Shown: positions 1-9,178, numbered from the stretch's first letter. The stretch is 64,000 bases of DNA from CAJQQK01 sp049116495 (GCA_049116495.1 JAGDYV010000021.1:1-64000); one strand, 5' to 3'. Translations and numbers: made by a program. The notes: generated by a model from the letters alone, not told the origin.

Positions 1-2
1 AA

Positions 3-860
3 GACAACACCGGCTATGATCTCAAGCATCTGTTTATCGGTGCTGAAGGCACGCTCGGCATCGTGACAGCAGCTGTTCTGCGTCTTTTCCCTCTGCCCAG
101 CGCAACTGAAACCGCCTGGATCGCTCTGCAAAGCCCGGAAAAGGCGGTCGAATTGCTCGGCTTCATGAAGTCTAAGCTTGGCGAGCAAGTCTCAGGTTTC
201 GAGCTACTGCAGCGCTCCGTCGTTGATCTCGTTCTCGAGCACATCCCTAATACTGAAGACCCGATCGCGGCTCGCTACCCCTGGTATGTGCTTACCGAAG
301 TCTCAGGGCAGGGCGCCCCGGGTTCGCTCAGCGAGCCTTTTACCGACGCACTTGGCGAAGCTGCTGAACTCGGCCTGATCGATGATGCCGCCGTTGCCTC
401 ATCGGGCGCGCAAGGTCAAAAATTCTGGTACATGCGCGAAGAAATGGCCGAAGCTCAGAAACGCGCAGGCCCCAGTATCAAACATGACGTCTCTGTGCCG
501 GTGTCGAAAATTCCAACCTTCCTTGCCGAAGCTTCAGCGGCTCTCGAAAAGGCGTATCCGGGCATCAACATCGTCACTTTCGGCCATGTCGGCGACGGTA
601 ATATGCACTACAATCCAGTGGCGCCCGAAGGCTGGACCCGGCAGGAATTCGCCGGCGAGCGCGCCAAAGTCAATCGCATCATTCACGATCTTGTCGTCCG
701 TTTCGACGGTTCAATCAGCGCCGAGCATGGCGTCGGCCGCCTCCGCCTCGACGAAAACATGCACTACAAATCACCGATCGAAATCGAACTCATGCGTTCG
801 CTTAAAAAGGCGCTCGATCCAGATAACATCATGAACCCGGGTAAGGTCATCCGTCTGTGA
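3..860 (+). CDS. FAD-linked oxidase, GlcD/D-lactate dehydrogenase-like (5' end missing)
   Basis: The reading frame is open from the left edge, so the N-terminal part of the FAD-binding domain lies outside the window. The visible part begins DNTGYDLKHLFIGAEGTLG, the usual end of the PCMH-type FAD domain in GlcD and D-lactate dehydrogenase-like enzymes. The FAD-oxidase C-terminal cap follows, with FGHVGDGNMHYN and SAEHGVGR, whose histidines are family hallmarks, and the protein closes with NPGKVIRL. Such enzymes oxidise 2-hydroxy acids, passing electrons to FAD and then to the respiratory chain. The stop codon overlaps the GTG start of dgoK (GTGA), so the two are translationally coupled; that suggests a sugar-acid or hydroxyacid substrate. 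The exact substrate cannot be read from the sequence. Confidence 0.85.
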   Translation, partial: DNTGYDLKHLFIGAEGTLGIVTAAVLRLFPLPSATETAWIALQSPEKAVELLGFMKSKLGEQVSGFELLQRSVVDLVLEHIPNTEDPIAARYPWYVLTEVSGQGAPGSLSEPFTDALGEAAELGLIDDAAVASSGAQGQKFWYMREEMAEAQKRAGPSIKHDVSVPVSKIPTFLAEASAALEKAYPGINIVTFGHVGDGNMHYNPVAPEGWTRQEFAGERAKVNRIIHDLVVRFDGSISAEHGVGRLRLDENMHYKSPIEIELMRSLKKALDPDNIMNPGKVIRL

Positions 861-1846
861 GCGACGCTGGACATCCCCACTTGATATCGGTGGACTGGGG
901 CACAACCAGTCTGCGCTGCATGTTGATGAGCGATGATGGGACAGTGCTCGACCAAACCAAGACTGAGCGCGGTATCTTGAAGACGAACGGCCAATCGTTC
1001 GCAGACATACTGCATCAGCAGATTGAGCGCTTCCTGCCTCAGTTCGCATCCAATGCAGCAGTGCCCGTCCTGATGTCGGGTATGATCGGCAGCCGGCAAG
1101 GCTGGCAGGAAGCCGCCTATCTCAGGTGTCCGGCCTCACCGCACGACCTCGCGCAAAGCCTTCTATCGGTTGCGACGCCTGGTACTCCGCTGGCTCGATG
1201 TGACGTGCGTATCGTGCCGGGCATGGATATCACCGAAGATGTCGCCTCTGGCGCCCTTCCGGATGTTATGCGTGGCGAGGAAACGCAGGTCTTCGGCGCA
1301 CTACTCGGTGCGGAACTTGCTGACGGAGTGTTCGTGCTTCCGGGGACTCATTCGAAATGGGTTCACGTTGAAGCCGGCACAATAACGAAGTTCCGAACGT
1401 TCATGACTGGCGAAATCTATGCCGCACTCCTGAGTTCGACAATTCTCGGGCGCTTGGCGGAAAGCGATCTTATTGACGAAGAAGGATTTTCGCTTGGCGC
1501 CATGACGGCTAAACGTGCCGGTCCTTCTTCAACCCCTGGCGGCCTGCTCAATATGCTTTTTACCGCCCGCTCGCGCGTCCTTCACGGTGAATTGGCGGAA
1601 ACCGCCGTGCGCAGCTATCTCTCCGGATTATTGATCAGTGCAGAGATCATAAGTGGTGCAGAAATCGGCGATGGCGCCGCATCAAGTACTCTGCCTTTGG
1701 TTGCGCGTATTATTGGTGATGACATCCTGCAGCAGCGCTACATAAGGGCCGGGTCGCTGATTGGCGGCACGATCAAGCCTGCTGTCGCCAACCCAGTGCC
1801 CGTGGCACATTTGGCCATCGCGAGAATGGCCGGAATTGTGGCATAA
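857..1846 (+). CDS. dgoK: 2-dehydro-3-deoxygalactonokinase (DgoK family)
   Basis: The 329-residue protein has the length and motifs of DgoK, which phosphorylates 2-dehydro-3-deoxygalactonate with ATP in the cytoplasm (De Ley-Doudoroff pathway). The N-terminal phosphate-binding segment reads SVDWGTTSLRCML. The mid-protein signatures FGALLGAELADG and LPGTHSKWVHVEAG are family-typical. It starts at a GTG that overlaps the stop of the upstream FAD oxidase by four bases, and the aldolase that would use its product begins 40 bases downstream. Kinase plus aldolase in one operon supports the assignment. A related 2-keto-3-deoxy sugar acid is a possible alternative substrate. Confidence 0.9.
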   Translation: MSDAGHPHLISVDWGTTSLRCMLMSDDGTVLDQTKTERGILKTNGQSFADILHQQIERFLPQFASNAAVPVLMSGMIGSRQGWQEAAYLRCPASPHDLAQSLLSVATPGTPLARCDVRIVPGMDITEDVASGALPDVMRGEETQVFGALLGAELADGVFVLPGTHSKWVHVEAGTITKFRTFMTGEIYAALLSSTILGRLAESDLIDEEGFSLGAMTAKRAGPSSTPGGLLNMLFTARSRVLHGELAETAVRSYLSGLLISAEIISGAEIGDGAASSTLPLVARIIGDDILQQRYIRAGSLIGGTIKPAVANPVPVAHLAIARMAGIVA

Positions 1847-1886
1847 CCAATCACAATGTTGGGCCGAGCAGCGGGGTAAACAAGAG

Positions 1887-2510
1887 ATGTCAACACCACT
1901 TGACGAAGCACTGGAAGCATGCCCATTGATCGCCATTCTACGTGGCATCACGCCAGCCGACGCAATTGACGTCGGACAGGCTCTCTTCGATGCTGGGATT
2001 CGCATTATCGAAGTGCCGCTCAATTCTCCCGAGCCACTGAAATCCATTGAGCAACTCGCCAGCCAATTTGGTGGAAACGCACTCATCGGCGCTGGAACCG
2101 TTATGACACCAGATGATGTCATCGAGGTCCGTGATGCCGGCGGAGAACTGATTGTCATGCCGCATTCAGATGCTGAGATCATCGACGAAGCCAAAGCAGA
2201 AGGGTTGATCTGCCTGCCCGGCGTTGCAACGCCATCCGAAGGGTTTGCAGCCCTGACCTGTGGAGCCGATGGCCTCAAAATGTTCCCGGGCGAGGCCATG
2301 CCGCCGAAAATCGTCAAAGCTTGGCGCGCCGTGTTCCCGGAAGCGATCAAACTGATGCCGGTTGGCGGCGTGTCCGTCGAGAATATACCTGATTACCTCG
2401 CAGCCGGTGCCAGCGGCTTTGGCATTGGCACTGCACTCTACGCGCCTGGTCGTACTGCCAGCGACGTTAAGGACCGGGCGGAAGCGCTTGTCGCTGCGTG
2501 CCAATCCTGA
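1887..2510 (+). CDS. dgoA: 2-dehydro-3-deoxy-6-phosphogalactonate aldolase (KDPG-aldolase fold)
   Basis: The chosen ATG gives 207 residues, the usual size of single-domain KDPGal aldolases. It is preceded by AGAG and by the end of dgoK. An in-frame extension back to 1761 would overlap dgoK and adds residues unlike the family. The motifs LIAILRG at the start, GAGTVM, LKMFPGE (its lysine aligns with the Schiff-base lysine of the class I family) and LMPVGGV in the phosphate-binding strand are all present. The enzyme splits 2-dehydro-3-deoxy-6-phosphogalactonate into pyruvate and glyceraldehyde 3-phosphate, and directly follows the kinase that makes its substrate. Confidence 0.9.
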   Translation: MSTPLDEALEACPLIAILRGITPADAIDVGQALFDAGIRIIEVPLNSPEPLKSIEQLASQFGGNALIGAGTVMTPDDVIEVRDAGGELIVMPHSDAEIIDEAKAEGLICLPGVATPSEGFAALTCGADGLKMFPGEAMPPKIVKAWRAVFPEAIKLMPVGGVSVENIPDYLAAGASGFGIGTALYAPGRTASDVKDRAEALVAACQS

Positions 2511-2549
2511 TTTGAATGCGACGAAAATCTGTAGATGGAGCGAAAGTCA

Positions 2550-3983
2550 ATGAGCGAACCGTGTGATCTATCAGCCGTAGAGGCACGCCGCCTGATTGCC
2601 TCCAAGGCCCTTTCTCCGGTCGAATTGATGCAGAGCTGTCTGGATCGGATTGAAAAGACCAACCCTGCGGTTAACGCAATGGTCGCAATGGACGAGAAGG
2701 GCGCTCTCGATACTGCTCGCAATGCCGAACAGACAGTGATGCATGGCGAACCACTCGGTCTTCTGCACGGCCTGCCACTCGGCATAAAAGATCTCCAGGC
2801 AACAGCAGGTCTTCGAACAACATACGGTTCTTTGCTTTATGAAGACCATGTCCCTGAAGAAGATGAGGATACTGTCGCGAACCTGCGCAACGAAGGCGCG
2901 ATTATCGTTGGCAAAACCAACACGCCCGAGTTCGGCGCAGGAGCCAACACCAAGAATCGCGTTTACGGCGCGACCGGCAATCCGTTCAATCCAGACCTGA
3001 CTTGTGCCGGATCATCTGGCGGTTCTGCCGTTGCGCTTGCCTTGGGGCAGGTGCCGATTGCGACAGGCTCCGACTATGGCGGCAGTCTCAGAACACCATC
3101 AGCCTATTCCGGCATCGTCGGCATCCGCCCATCACCGGGCGTGGTACCGGGCTCGGATCGCGCCGCACTGATCAGCCCGTTTTCGGTCAACGGTCCGATG
3201 GGCCGGACCGTCGAAGATGCCCACCTCTTGCTCAAGGCCCAAATTGATCTGGACAAGCGTGACCCATTCTCCAATGACGATGTCATGCGCATTCCGGAAG
3301 TCCTATCGGGCATAGATCTTGCTGGTCTCAATATCGCCTTTTCGGAGGATCTCGGCTGCGCTCCGGTCGACAATGGCATCCGGAAGGTGTTCCGCAATCG
3401 CGTGAACACGTTCTCACACGTCTTTGCAACCGCAACGGAGGCCAGCCCTGATTTTGGTCGCGTGCATGATGTGTTTGAAATCCAGCGGGGCATCAATTTT
3501 GCGACGGCCCACATGGAGCGTCTCGAAAATCACCGCGATAAACTCGGGCCGAATGTGATTGACAATACCGAGCGTGGTTTGAAATTCACGGCGAAGGACG
3601 TCGCCTGGGCTCAGGGCGAGCAAGGCGCCATTTATCGGCGCTACATGGAGTTCTTCGATGACTTCGACATTTTGATCTGTCCAACGGCTGCCGTCTCGCC
3701 ATTCCCACACGAACAACTCTCGGTATCGGAGATCAACGGCGAGCAAATGCCGACCTACATGCGTTGGCTGACACTGGCTTATGCCCTCACGGTGGCGCTC
3801 CCCACAGTCGTCGCGCTGCCTTGCGGAGTCGATGATCACGGCATGCCTTTCGGCATTCAGATCGCCGGCCCAAACGGGTCCGATGGCATGGTCATCGAAG
3901 TTGCCCATGCACTTGAACAGGTTCTTGCGGCCAACCCGGATACCCGACGCGCCGTACCCGATATTGCAAAGCTCGTCGGCTGA
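2550..3983 (+). CDS. Amidase signature family enzyme
   Basis: The start at 2550 is chosen because a GGAG lies nine bases upstream; the ATG at 2535 has no such site. The 477-residue protein carries the amidase signature Ser-cisSer-Lys triad. The lysine is in GLPLGIKDL (about residue 77). The glycine/serine-rich core is CAGSSGGSAVALALGQ, followed by GSDYGGSLRTPSAY. Enzymes of this family hydrolyse amides, carbamates or ureas; GatA-like and indole-acetamide hydrolase-like members look similar. No GatB or GatC gene lies nearby, so a role in tRNA amidation is unlikely. It follows dgoA by about 40 bases on the same strand. The substrate is unknown. Confidence 0.88.
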   Translation: MSEPCDLSAVEARRLIASKALSPVELMQSCLDRIEKTNPAVNAMVAMDEKGALDTARNAEQTVMHGEPLGLLHGLPLGIKDLQATAGLRTTYGSLLYEDHVPEEDEDTVANLRNEGAIIVGKTNTPEFGAGANTKNRVYGATGNPFNPDLTCAGSSGGSAVALALGQVPIATGSDYGGSLRTPSAYSGIVGIRPSPGVVPGSDRAALISPFSVNGPMGRTVEDAHLLLKAQIDLDKRDPFSNDDVMRIPEVLSGIDLAGLNIAFSEDLGCAPVDNGIRKVFRNRVNTFSHVFATATEASPDFGRVHDVFEIQRGINFATAHMERLENHRDKLGPNVIDNTERGLKFTAKDVAWAQGEQGAIYRRYMEFFDDFDILICPTAAVSPFPHEQLSVSEINGEQMPTYMRWLTLAYALTVALPTVVALPCGVDDHGMPFGIQIAGPNGSDGMVIEVAHALEQVLAANPDTRRAVPDIAKLVG

Positions 3984-3993
3984 GCGGTCACAG

Positions 3994-4019
3994 CCAGGAA
4001 GATGTGTTTAGATTCCTGG
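3994..4019. terminator. Candidate hairpin between convergent genes
   Basis: CCAGGAA and TTCCTGG form a perfect 7-bp stem around a 12-base loop, between the converging amidase and RraA-like genes. No T-run follows on either strand, so factor-independent termination is uncertain. Confidence 0.3.
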
Positions 4020-4046
4020 TCACGGCCAATCGAATTGCCCTGACGC

Positions 4047-4748
4047 TCAGTGAATTTCGTCCTGTTTGGCGATAGCAGACTTCAACTTTTCGAACGTGAA
4101 GCCTGGCGCCTTGGCAAGGTCGAGGATCACTGCCTCCTTCCGAGCCAGCAGGTCACACGCCGCCGGAATTTTTGCAACGGCATCCTCCGGTACAACCACA
4201 GCACCATGCTGGTCAGCGTGGATGATGTCGCCGGATTGGACAACCATTCCGGCAATGCGAACAGTCTGCCCGAAACCTGCAAGATGAACGTGGGCATGGC
4301 TTGGTACAATCGAACCTGCAAGCGCATTGAAGCCGTCTGCCCAATCCGGAATATCGCGGATACCTCCGTCCGTGATGACACCGACGCCACCCAATCCTTT
4401 GTGGATATTGGACTGTACTTCGCCCCAAAAGCAGCCAAAACCGGTGTCTTCGGCATCGAGATCTTGCAACACGGCAATACTTGGCGTTGGCCCGCCCTTC
4501 GCAATGTACTCGTAGTAATCAAGCCGTTGCTGCTTACCCTTGTCCCCAGTGAACTCATTTGGGTGCGTCGCCCGGATCGTTGCCGTTCGCGCGTAGCCAA
4601 TGAACGAGCCATTGCCCGGAAATGGATTTACCAGCGGTTTGCGCGTGAACCCTGACAAGCGCGACGCTGGATCGATAATCTCCAGCGCGTTGCAAATGGT
4701 CGGCGTGTCAAACTTCGTCAGCTGCTCGAAATACTCCTGCGCCGCCAT
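4047..4748 (-). CDS. RraA-like / 4-hydroxy-4-methyl-2-oxoglutarate aldolase family protein
   Basis: The 233-residue protein has the RraA/HMG-aldolase fold signature GVGVITDGGIRDIPDW, in which the arginine-aspartate pair binds substrate and metal in aldolase members. GDIIHADQHGAVVVP is the second family motif. Such proteins are either divalent-metal pyruvate aldolases (4-hydroxy-4-methyl-2-oxoglutarate or oxaloacetate) or RNase E regulators. The D-x20-R-D-type residues and the catabolic neighbours favour the aldolase. The start has a near-perfect Shine-Dalgarno (GGAGGTGCCCG then ATG). It lies downstream of the Ldh-family gene on the same strand with about 50 bases between, probably one transcript. 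Confidence 0.8.
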   Translation of the reverse strand: MAAQEYFEQLTKFDTPTICNALEIIDPASRLSGFTRKPLVNPFPGNGSFIGYARTATIRATHPNEFTGDKGKQQRLDYYEYIAKGGPTPSIAVLQDLDAEDTGFGCFWGEVQSNIHKGLGGVGVITDGGIRDIPDWADGFNALAGSIVPSHAHVHLAGFGQTVRIAGMVVQSGDIIHADQHGAVVVPEDAVAKIPAACDLLARKEAVILDLAKAPGFTFEKLKSAIAKQDEIH

Positions 4749-4800
4749 CGGGCACCTCCTTTTCTATGTTTTCCATGTCGTGATCACCCAAGGCGACCGA

Positions 4801-5883
4801 CTAGCCAGTCGTCACGTCGGGCACCGAATTGACTCCGATCTTGGCGGCTGCCCCCTTGATCGCTTCCCAGGTTTCATCCGAGATCGGGATCCCGTTGGCG
4901 TCACGTTCGGCACGGACCTGACGCTCTTTGTCTCCGGGCGCCAAGACCGCACCACCCTCTTCGATGGGTCGCGCCGTCTTGTAGAAAGTCAGATAACGCT
5001 CAACATCCTCGGGAAAGAAGCCGTCGGGATCGATCTTCTCCGGGTCGATATAGACCGACAGCATCCCGTTCGCCCAGCGCCGGCCCTCTAGCGGTGCGCC
5101 GGTGCCGGTCAGCGAACCGCCGAGAATTTCCACCATGAACGCAAGACCTGAGCCCTTGTGGTCACCCATCGCACGGATGGCGCCTTTGCCGTTACGGTAA
5201 TTTCGTGGCCCAGATGGTGCGTAGTCCCCGTAGAGATAATGCGGATCACCAGCGATGCTGCCATCTTCGGCCACAAGTGCATTATCCGGCAATGCCTTAC
5301 CACCCTGGCTCGCAACCAGAACTTTGCCCTCAGCAACCACAGAGGTCGCGAAATCAAGAATCAGCGGCTCGCCATTCTTGCGCGGCACACCGCAGGCATA
5401 AGGTGCCGTTGAAAAGCGCCGGTCAATGGCGCCAAACGGGGCAACCAGTAGAGAAGCCGGCGCATTGACATGATGCGTTGAAACCAACCCGGCCGCAGCC
5501 GCCATCTCAGCCCATTCACCGACGCGCCCGACGTGACCACTGTTGCGCAGCGCAACCAGCGCCAGGCCATGCTGTTTCGTGCGCTCGATACCCAACTGCA
5601 CGGCCTGCTTGGCCATCGATTGACCAAAGCCGTACTGTCCATCAACCACCACCATTGACGGCGTATCGATGACAATTTCCAGCTCACGATCCGCGACGAA
5701 ATCGCCATCCGCTAGCCATTGCAGGTAGCGCGGCACTCGCACCACACCATGGCTATCGTGACCAGTTAGGTTGGCACTGACCAACGACGCACCCAGCTGG
5801 GTTGCTTCACCTTGTGAGCAACCTGCCTTGGCGAAGATATCCCGGACGAAATTGCTCAAATCCTGTGGCTTGATGCTAATCAT
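4801..5883 (-). CDS. Ldh family oxidoreductase (malate/L-lactate dehydrogenase-like)
   Basis: The protein belongs to the NAD(P)-dependent LDH2/MDH2 family (YlbC, ureidoglycolate and sulfolactate dehydrogenases), which oxidise 2-hydroxy acids. Visible hallmarks are GHDSHGVVRVPRYLQWL near residue 45, VALRNSGHVGRVGEW around residue 115 (catalytic His) and the late MGDHKGSGLAFMVEILGG. The start at 5883 gives 360 residues and has GGAG ten bases upstream; an in-frame ATG at 5922 has no such site. It is followed on the same strand by the RraA-like gene. A dehydrogenase making a 2-oxo acid next to a 2-oxo-acid aldolase would be a coherent pair, but the substrate is not identifiable. Confidence 0.87.
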   Translation of the reverse strand: MISIKPQDLSNFVRDIFAKAGCSQGEATQLGASLVSANLTGHDSHGVVRVPRYLQWLADGDFVADRELEIVIDTPSMVVVDGQYGFGQSMAKQAVQLGIERTKQHGLALVALRNSGHVGRVGEWAEMAAAAGLVSTHHVNAPASLLVAPFGAIDRRFSTAPYACGVPRKNGEPLILDFATSVVAEGKVLVASQGGKALPDNALVAEDGSIAGDPHYLYGDYAPSGPRNYRNGKGAIRAMGDHKGSGLAFMVEILGGSLTGTGAPLEGRRWANGMLSVYIDPEKIDPDGFFPEDVERYLTFYKTARPIEEGGAVLAPGDKERQVRAERDANGIPISDETWEAIKGAAAKIGVNSVPDVTTG

Positions 5884-6014
5884 GAGGCGTGCACTCCGGG
5901 CTGGTAATGGATTGACCGGCAAACTGGCGCAAACGATTAGATTTGCCTAGTTTGGAGAAACATCAATTCCGCTGCTGATCGCCTGGCATGCCAGCCGAAA
6001 TACGAGGATACCCC

Positions 6015-7190
6015 ATGAACTTCGACCTGCCAGAAGACCTTGCCAAGCTCAAGACCGAGGTCGACGCCTTTGTCCGCGACGAAGTGATCCCATTTGAAAA
6101 GGACCCGCGGTGGTTGGAGCATGGCCCAGGCGATGATCTGCGCCGAGATCTCAACGCCAAAGCGAAAGCGGCGGGGTTGCTGGCCGTACACGTCCCTGAA
6201 GCCTATGGCGGTCGTGACCTATCGCATTTCGAAAAAGCGGTGGTTTTCGAGGCCGCGGGATACTCCATCCTCGGCCCAATCGCGATGCATTGTCATGCCC
6301 CTGATGAGGGCAATATCCACTTGTTGGAAGAGGTTGGCACACCAGCTCAGAAGGAAAAGTTTCTCGCACCATTGGCGCGAGGTGATACACGATCGTGTTT
6401 TGCAATGACTGAACCCTCAGGCGGTGCCGGCTCTGACCCGAGCCTGCTCAACACGATTGCCAAGCCAGACGGCAATGGTTGGACCATAAACGGCCATAAA
6501 TGGCTGATTACGGGGGCTGACGGCGCTGCCTTCACCATTATTATGGCGCGAACCGGCGATGGTCCGAGCGACTGCACAATGTTCCTGAAGGAATTGCCGC
6601 ACGCGGATTTCAAAATCGAACGCACGTTGGACACCATGGATGGCTCGTTCATGGGTGGTCACTCCGTTATCGATATCGATGAACTGAAGGTCTCTGGCGA
6701 CGACGTTCTCGGCGAGGTTGGCAAAGGCTTCCAATACGCTCAGGTACGCCTCGCGCCGGCACGATTGACGCATTGCATGCGTTGGCTCGGCGCTGCTCGG
6801 CGCTGCCATGATACGGCCGTTGAATATGCAAAGCATCGCAAGGCATTCGGAAAGACGCTGGGCGAGCATGAGGGCGTAAGCTTTCAGCTGGCTGACAATG
6901 TCATGGACATGCACACAGCACAGCTGGTGATTTGGCGGTGCGCTGCATCCCTCGATAAAGGCGAGCGCGCATCGTCGGAGAGTTCAATCGCCAAAGTGAT
7001 CTGTTCAGAAGCCATCTTCCGTGTCGTTGATCGGTCAATGCAGATCCTCGGCGGCAGTGGCTTGACTGCCGACACCCCGGTGGAACGAATTTTCCGAGAA
7101 GTACGAGGCTTTCGAATCTACGACGGCCCATCGGAGGTGCACCGCTGGGCCATCGGTCGTCGGATCATGCAGGACAAGCTCCGCCTTTGA
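6015..7190 (+). CDS. Acyl-CoA dehydrogenase family protein
   Basis: The 391-residue protein has the three-part acyl-CoA dehydrogenase architecture. It has an N-terminal helical domain, a middle beta domain with CFAMTEPSGGAGSDPS (FAD and substrate contacts) and WLITGADGA, and a C-terminal helical domain with QILGGSGLTADTPVERIFREVRGFRIYDGPSEVHR. The glutamate of the last motif sits where many family members have the catalytic base. The start at 6015 is chosen for GAGG six bases upstream and a family-like beginning MNFDLPEDL. It introduces a 2,3-double bond in an acyl-CoA with FAD, reoxidised by ETF. It is divergent from the Ldh-family gene. Confidence 0.9.
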   Translation: MNFDLPEDLAKLKTEVDAFVRDEVIPFEKDPRWLEHGPGDDLRRDLNAKAKAAGLLAVHVPEAYGGRDLSHFEKAVVFEAAGYSILGPIAMHCHAPDEGNIHLLEEVGTPAQKEKFLAPLARGDTRSCFAMTEPSGGAGSDPSLLNTIAKPDGNGWTINGHKWLITGADGAAFTIIMARTGDGPSDCTMFLKELPHADFKIERTLDTMDGSFMGGHSVIDIDELKVSGDDVLGEVGKGFQYAQVRLAPARLTHCMRWLGAARRCHDTAVEYAKHRKAFGKTLGEHEGVSFQLADNVMDMHTAQLVIWRCAASLDKGERASSESSIAKVICSEAIFRVVDRSMQILGGSGLTADTPVERIFREVRGFRIYDGPSEVHRWAIGRRIMQDKLRL

Positions 7191-7240
7191 AGCGATCTGG
7201 TTCCAAATGATGGCGATGGTTAACGTCCGGCGAAACGAAA

Positions 7241-7271
7241 AACGGGTGAAATGACCAGCATTTCACCCGTT
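7241..7271 (-). terminator. Perfect 13-bp hairpin, terminator-like on the minus strand
   Basis: AACGGGTGAAATG and CATTTCACCCGTT pair perfectly around the loop ACCAG. Read on the minus strand the stem is followed by TTTTTCGTTTCG, the shape of an intrinsic terminator. On the plus strand it lies 50 bases after the acyl-CoA dehydrogenase stop but is preceded by the A-run and not followed by Ts. The rest of the 7191-7474 gap holds no gene; a TTGACA at 7368 has no matching -10 at the right distance. Confidence 0.6.
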
Positions 7272-7474
7272 GATGAGCCTCCCTAGACTCGGGACCGATC
7301 GTTTAGACCGTCGATCCTTGAATTCGTTGGCCGAACCATGTCGTCAGTGCGTCATCAAGTCAAGCGATTGACAGGCATGAATCAGACGATCCAACAAAAT
7401 TGATGAATGAATCCGCTATATTAAGATGCATAGACATACCGCGGTGCCTCTGCCCCGGACCAAACTGAGGAACA

Positions 7475-9178
7475 ATGATGTCGCAAGAAAAGCGCAACAC
7501 TATGACGGCAACAGAAGCACTCGTTGGATTGCTCAGTCAGCATGGTGTTGACACTATTTTCGGCCTTTGCGGTGATACATCGTTGCCGCTCTATGACGCG
7601 TTGCATCGAGATGCACGCGGCATATCGCACTACCTGACGCGCGACGAGCGCCACGCTGGCTATATGGCGGATGGTTATGCGCGCGTTACGGGCAAGCCCG
7701 GCGTCTGTGAAGGTCCCAGTGGCGGTGGCGCAACCTACATTCTGCCGGGTGTCGTCGAGGCCAATGAATCATCGATCCCAATCCTCGCGATCACGACAGA
7801 TGTCGCGGTGACATCTCAAGGCAAGTTCCCACTCACGGAATTGCGCCAAGATGAATTATTCCGACCTCTGACAAAATATAACGGCGTGATCGATACTGCT
7901 GACCGTCTGCCCAACATGGTCCGTGCAGCCTTCAGGGCGATGACGACCGGAACGCCGGGCGCTGCGCATCTCGGTCTTCCGTTCGACGTCCAAAAACAGC
8001 ATGTTGATGGTGCAAACGTTTGGGCGCAACCGGACTTCGAAAGCTTTCCGGCATGGCCGTCAGCACCAACGGTACGATCTGTTGAAGCCGCAGCAGAAGC
8101 AATGGTCAACGCCAGCAATCCGATTGTCATTTGCGGCGGTGGTGTCGTCATATCCGGTGCCGAAAGTGAGCTTGCGCATCTGGCGGAACGTCTCGATCTC
8201 GTCGTCGCCACAACGGTATCGGGCCAGGGCAGCCTTGCCGACACCCACCCAAACTGTCTCGGTGTCGTCGGCTCTAACGGTGGTGTCATCGCCACACGGA
8301 GCGTCGTCGAGGAAGCCGACCTCGTCATATTCATTGGCTGCCGCGCCGGCTCCGTGACGACAGAGCGTTGGCGGTTCCCGGCCGCAGGAACGCCGATCGT
8401 TCATATCGACAGCAATCCAATGGCAATATCGGCAAGTTACGAGACCGCATACCCTGTGCTCGGCGACGCGAAACTGGCTTTGGCGGCCATCAACGGAGCA
8501 CTGGATACCATCAAGCCAAAATCACGGTTCGGTGGCGCTGCCCGCGTCGCGACAGCCAAGCAGGCGAAATTCGCCGCTTTCGAAGCACTGGCCGCCAGTG
8601 ATGAGACACCGATCAAGCCAGAACGTGTGGTCGCAGAGCTAAATGCGGCATTGCCAGCGGACGCTGTGGTCGTTTGCGATCCCGGAACACCTTGCCCGTA
8701 CTTCTCCGCATTCTACAAAACCAGCTTGCCGGGCCGACACTTTATCTCAAACCGCGCACATGGTGCCCTCGGCTTCTCTATGGCAGCTGCCATGGGCGCG
8801 CAGATCGGCCGCCCCAATGCGAAAGTCGTCTCGGTCATGGGAGATGGAAGTTTCGCCTTCTCGGTCGGCGAATTCGAATCCATCACAAGGTATAATCTGC
8901 CGATCTTGTTTATCGTATTCTCAAACTCGGTGTTCGGATGGATCAAGGCGGGACAGAAATCCGGCTTTGGTGAACGCTATTTCTCAGTCGACTTCAATCG
9001 CACCGATCACGCTGCGGTAGCACAGGCCTACGGCATTAAGAGCTGGCGCGTCGAAGATCCTCGTGCACTACGCAGTGTTCTGAAAGATGCAGCACAGCAC
9101 GACGGACCGGCGCTGGTCGACATCATCTCCCAACCCCTGCAGGATTCGCAAGCGCCTGTCAGTGAGTGGATCGCTTAG
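7475..9178 (+). CDS. Thiamine-diphosphate-dependent enzyme, acetolactate synthase-like
   Basis: This 567-residue protein has the three ThDP-enzyme domains. The N-terminal pyrimidine-binding domain carries the activating glutamate in TRDERHAGYMADGYAR. A central domain follows (residues about 200-340). The C-terminal pyrophosphate domain has the GDGSF...N cofactor motif (VMGDGSFAFSVGEFESI...FSN). The usual TSGPGATN segment is replaced by PSGGGATY, so it is not a standard IlvB, and no ilvN lies nearby. Decarboxylation or carboligation of a 2-oxo acid is the likely reaction. ATGs at 7475 and 7478 are both possible; AGG at 7468-7470 spaces better with 7478. The TAG stop lies at the edge of an inverted-repeat element. 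Confidence 0.85.
   Translation: MMSQEKRNTMTATEALVGLLSQHGVDTIFGLCGDTSLPLYDALHRDARGISHYLTRDERHAGYMADGYARVTGKPGVCEGPSGGGATYILPGVVEANESSIPILAITTDVAVTSQGKFPLTELRQDELFRPLTKYNGVIDTADRLPNMVRAAFRAMTTGTPGAAHLGLPFDVQKQHVDGANVWAQPDFESFPAWPSAPTVRSVEAAAEAMVNASNPIVICGGGVVISGAESELAHLAERLDLVVATTVSGQGSLADTHPNCLGVVGSNGGVIATRSVVEEADLVIFIGCRAGSVTTERWRFPAAGTPIVHIDSNPMAISASYETAYPVLGDAKLALAAINGALDTIKPKSRFGGAARVATAKQAKFAAFEALAASDETPIKPERVVAELNAALPADAVVVCDPGTPCPYFSAFYKTSLPGRHFISNRAHGALGFSMAAAMGAQIGRPNAKVVSVMGDGSFAFSVGEFESITRYNLPILFIVFSNSVFGWIKAGQKSGFGERYFSVDFNRTDHAAVAQAYGIKSWRVEDPRALRSVLKDAAQHDGPALVDIISQPLQDSQAPVSEWIA

Noticed and set aside
2550..3983. GatA subunit of the amidotransferase
   Set aside because: No gatB or gatC is adjacent and the context is catabolic.
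4050..4655. A 201-codon open frame on the plus strand opposite the RraA-like gene
   Set aside because: It lies wholly within a gene with strong family motifs and a near-perfect ribosome site; the antisense frame has no pattern and follows from codon bias.
7368..7422. TTGACA at 7368 and TATATT at 7417 as a promoter for the ThDP gene
   Set aside because: They are 43 bases apart, far from the 16-18 needed.
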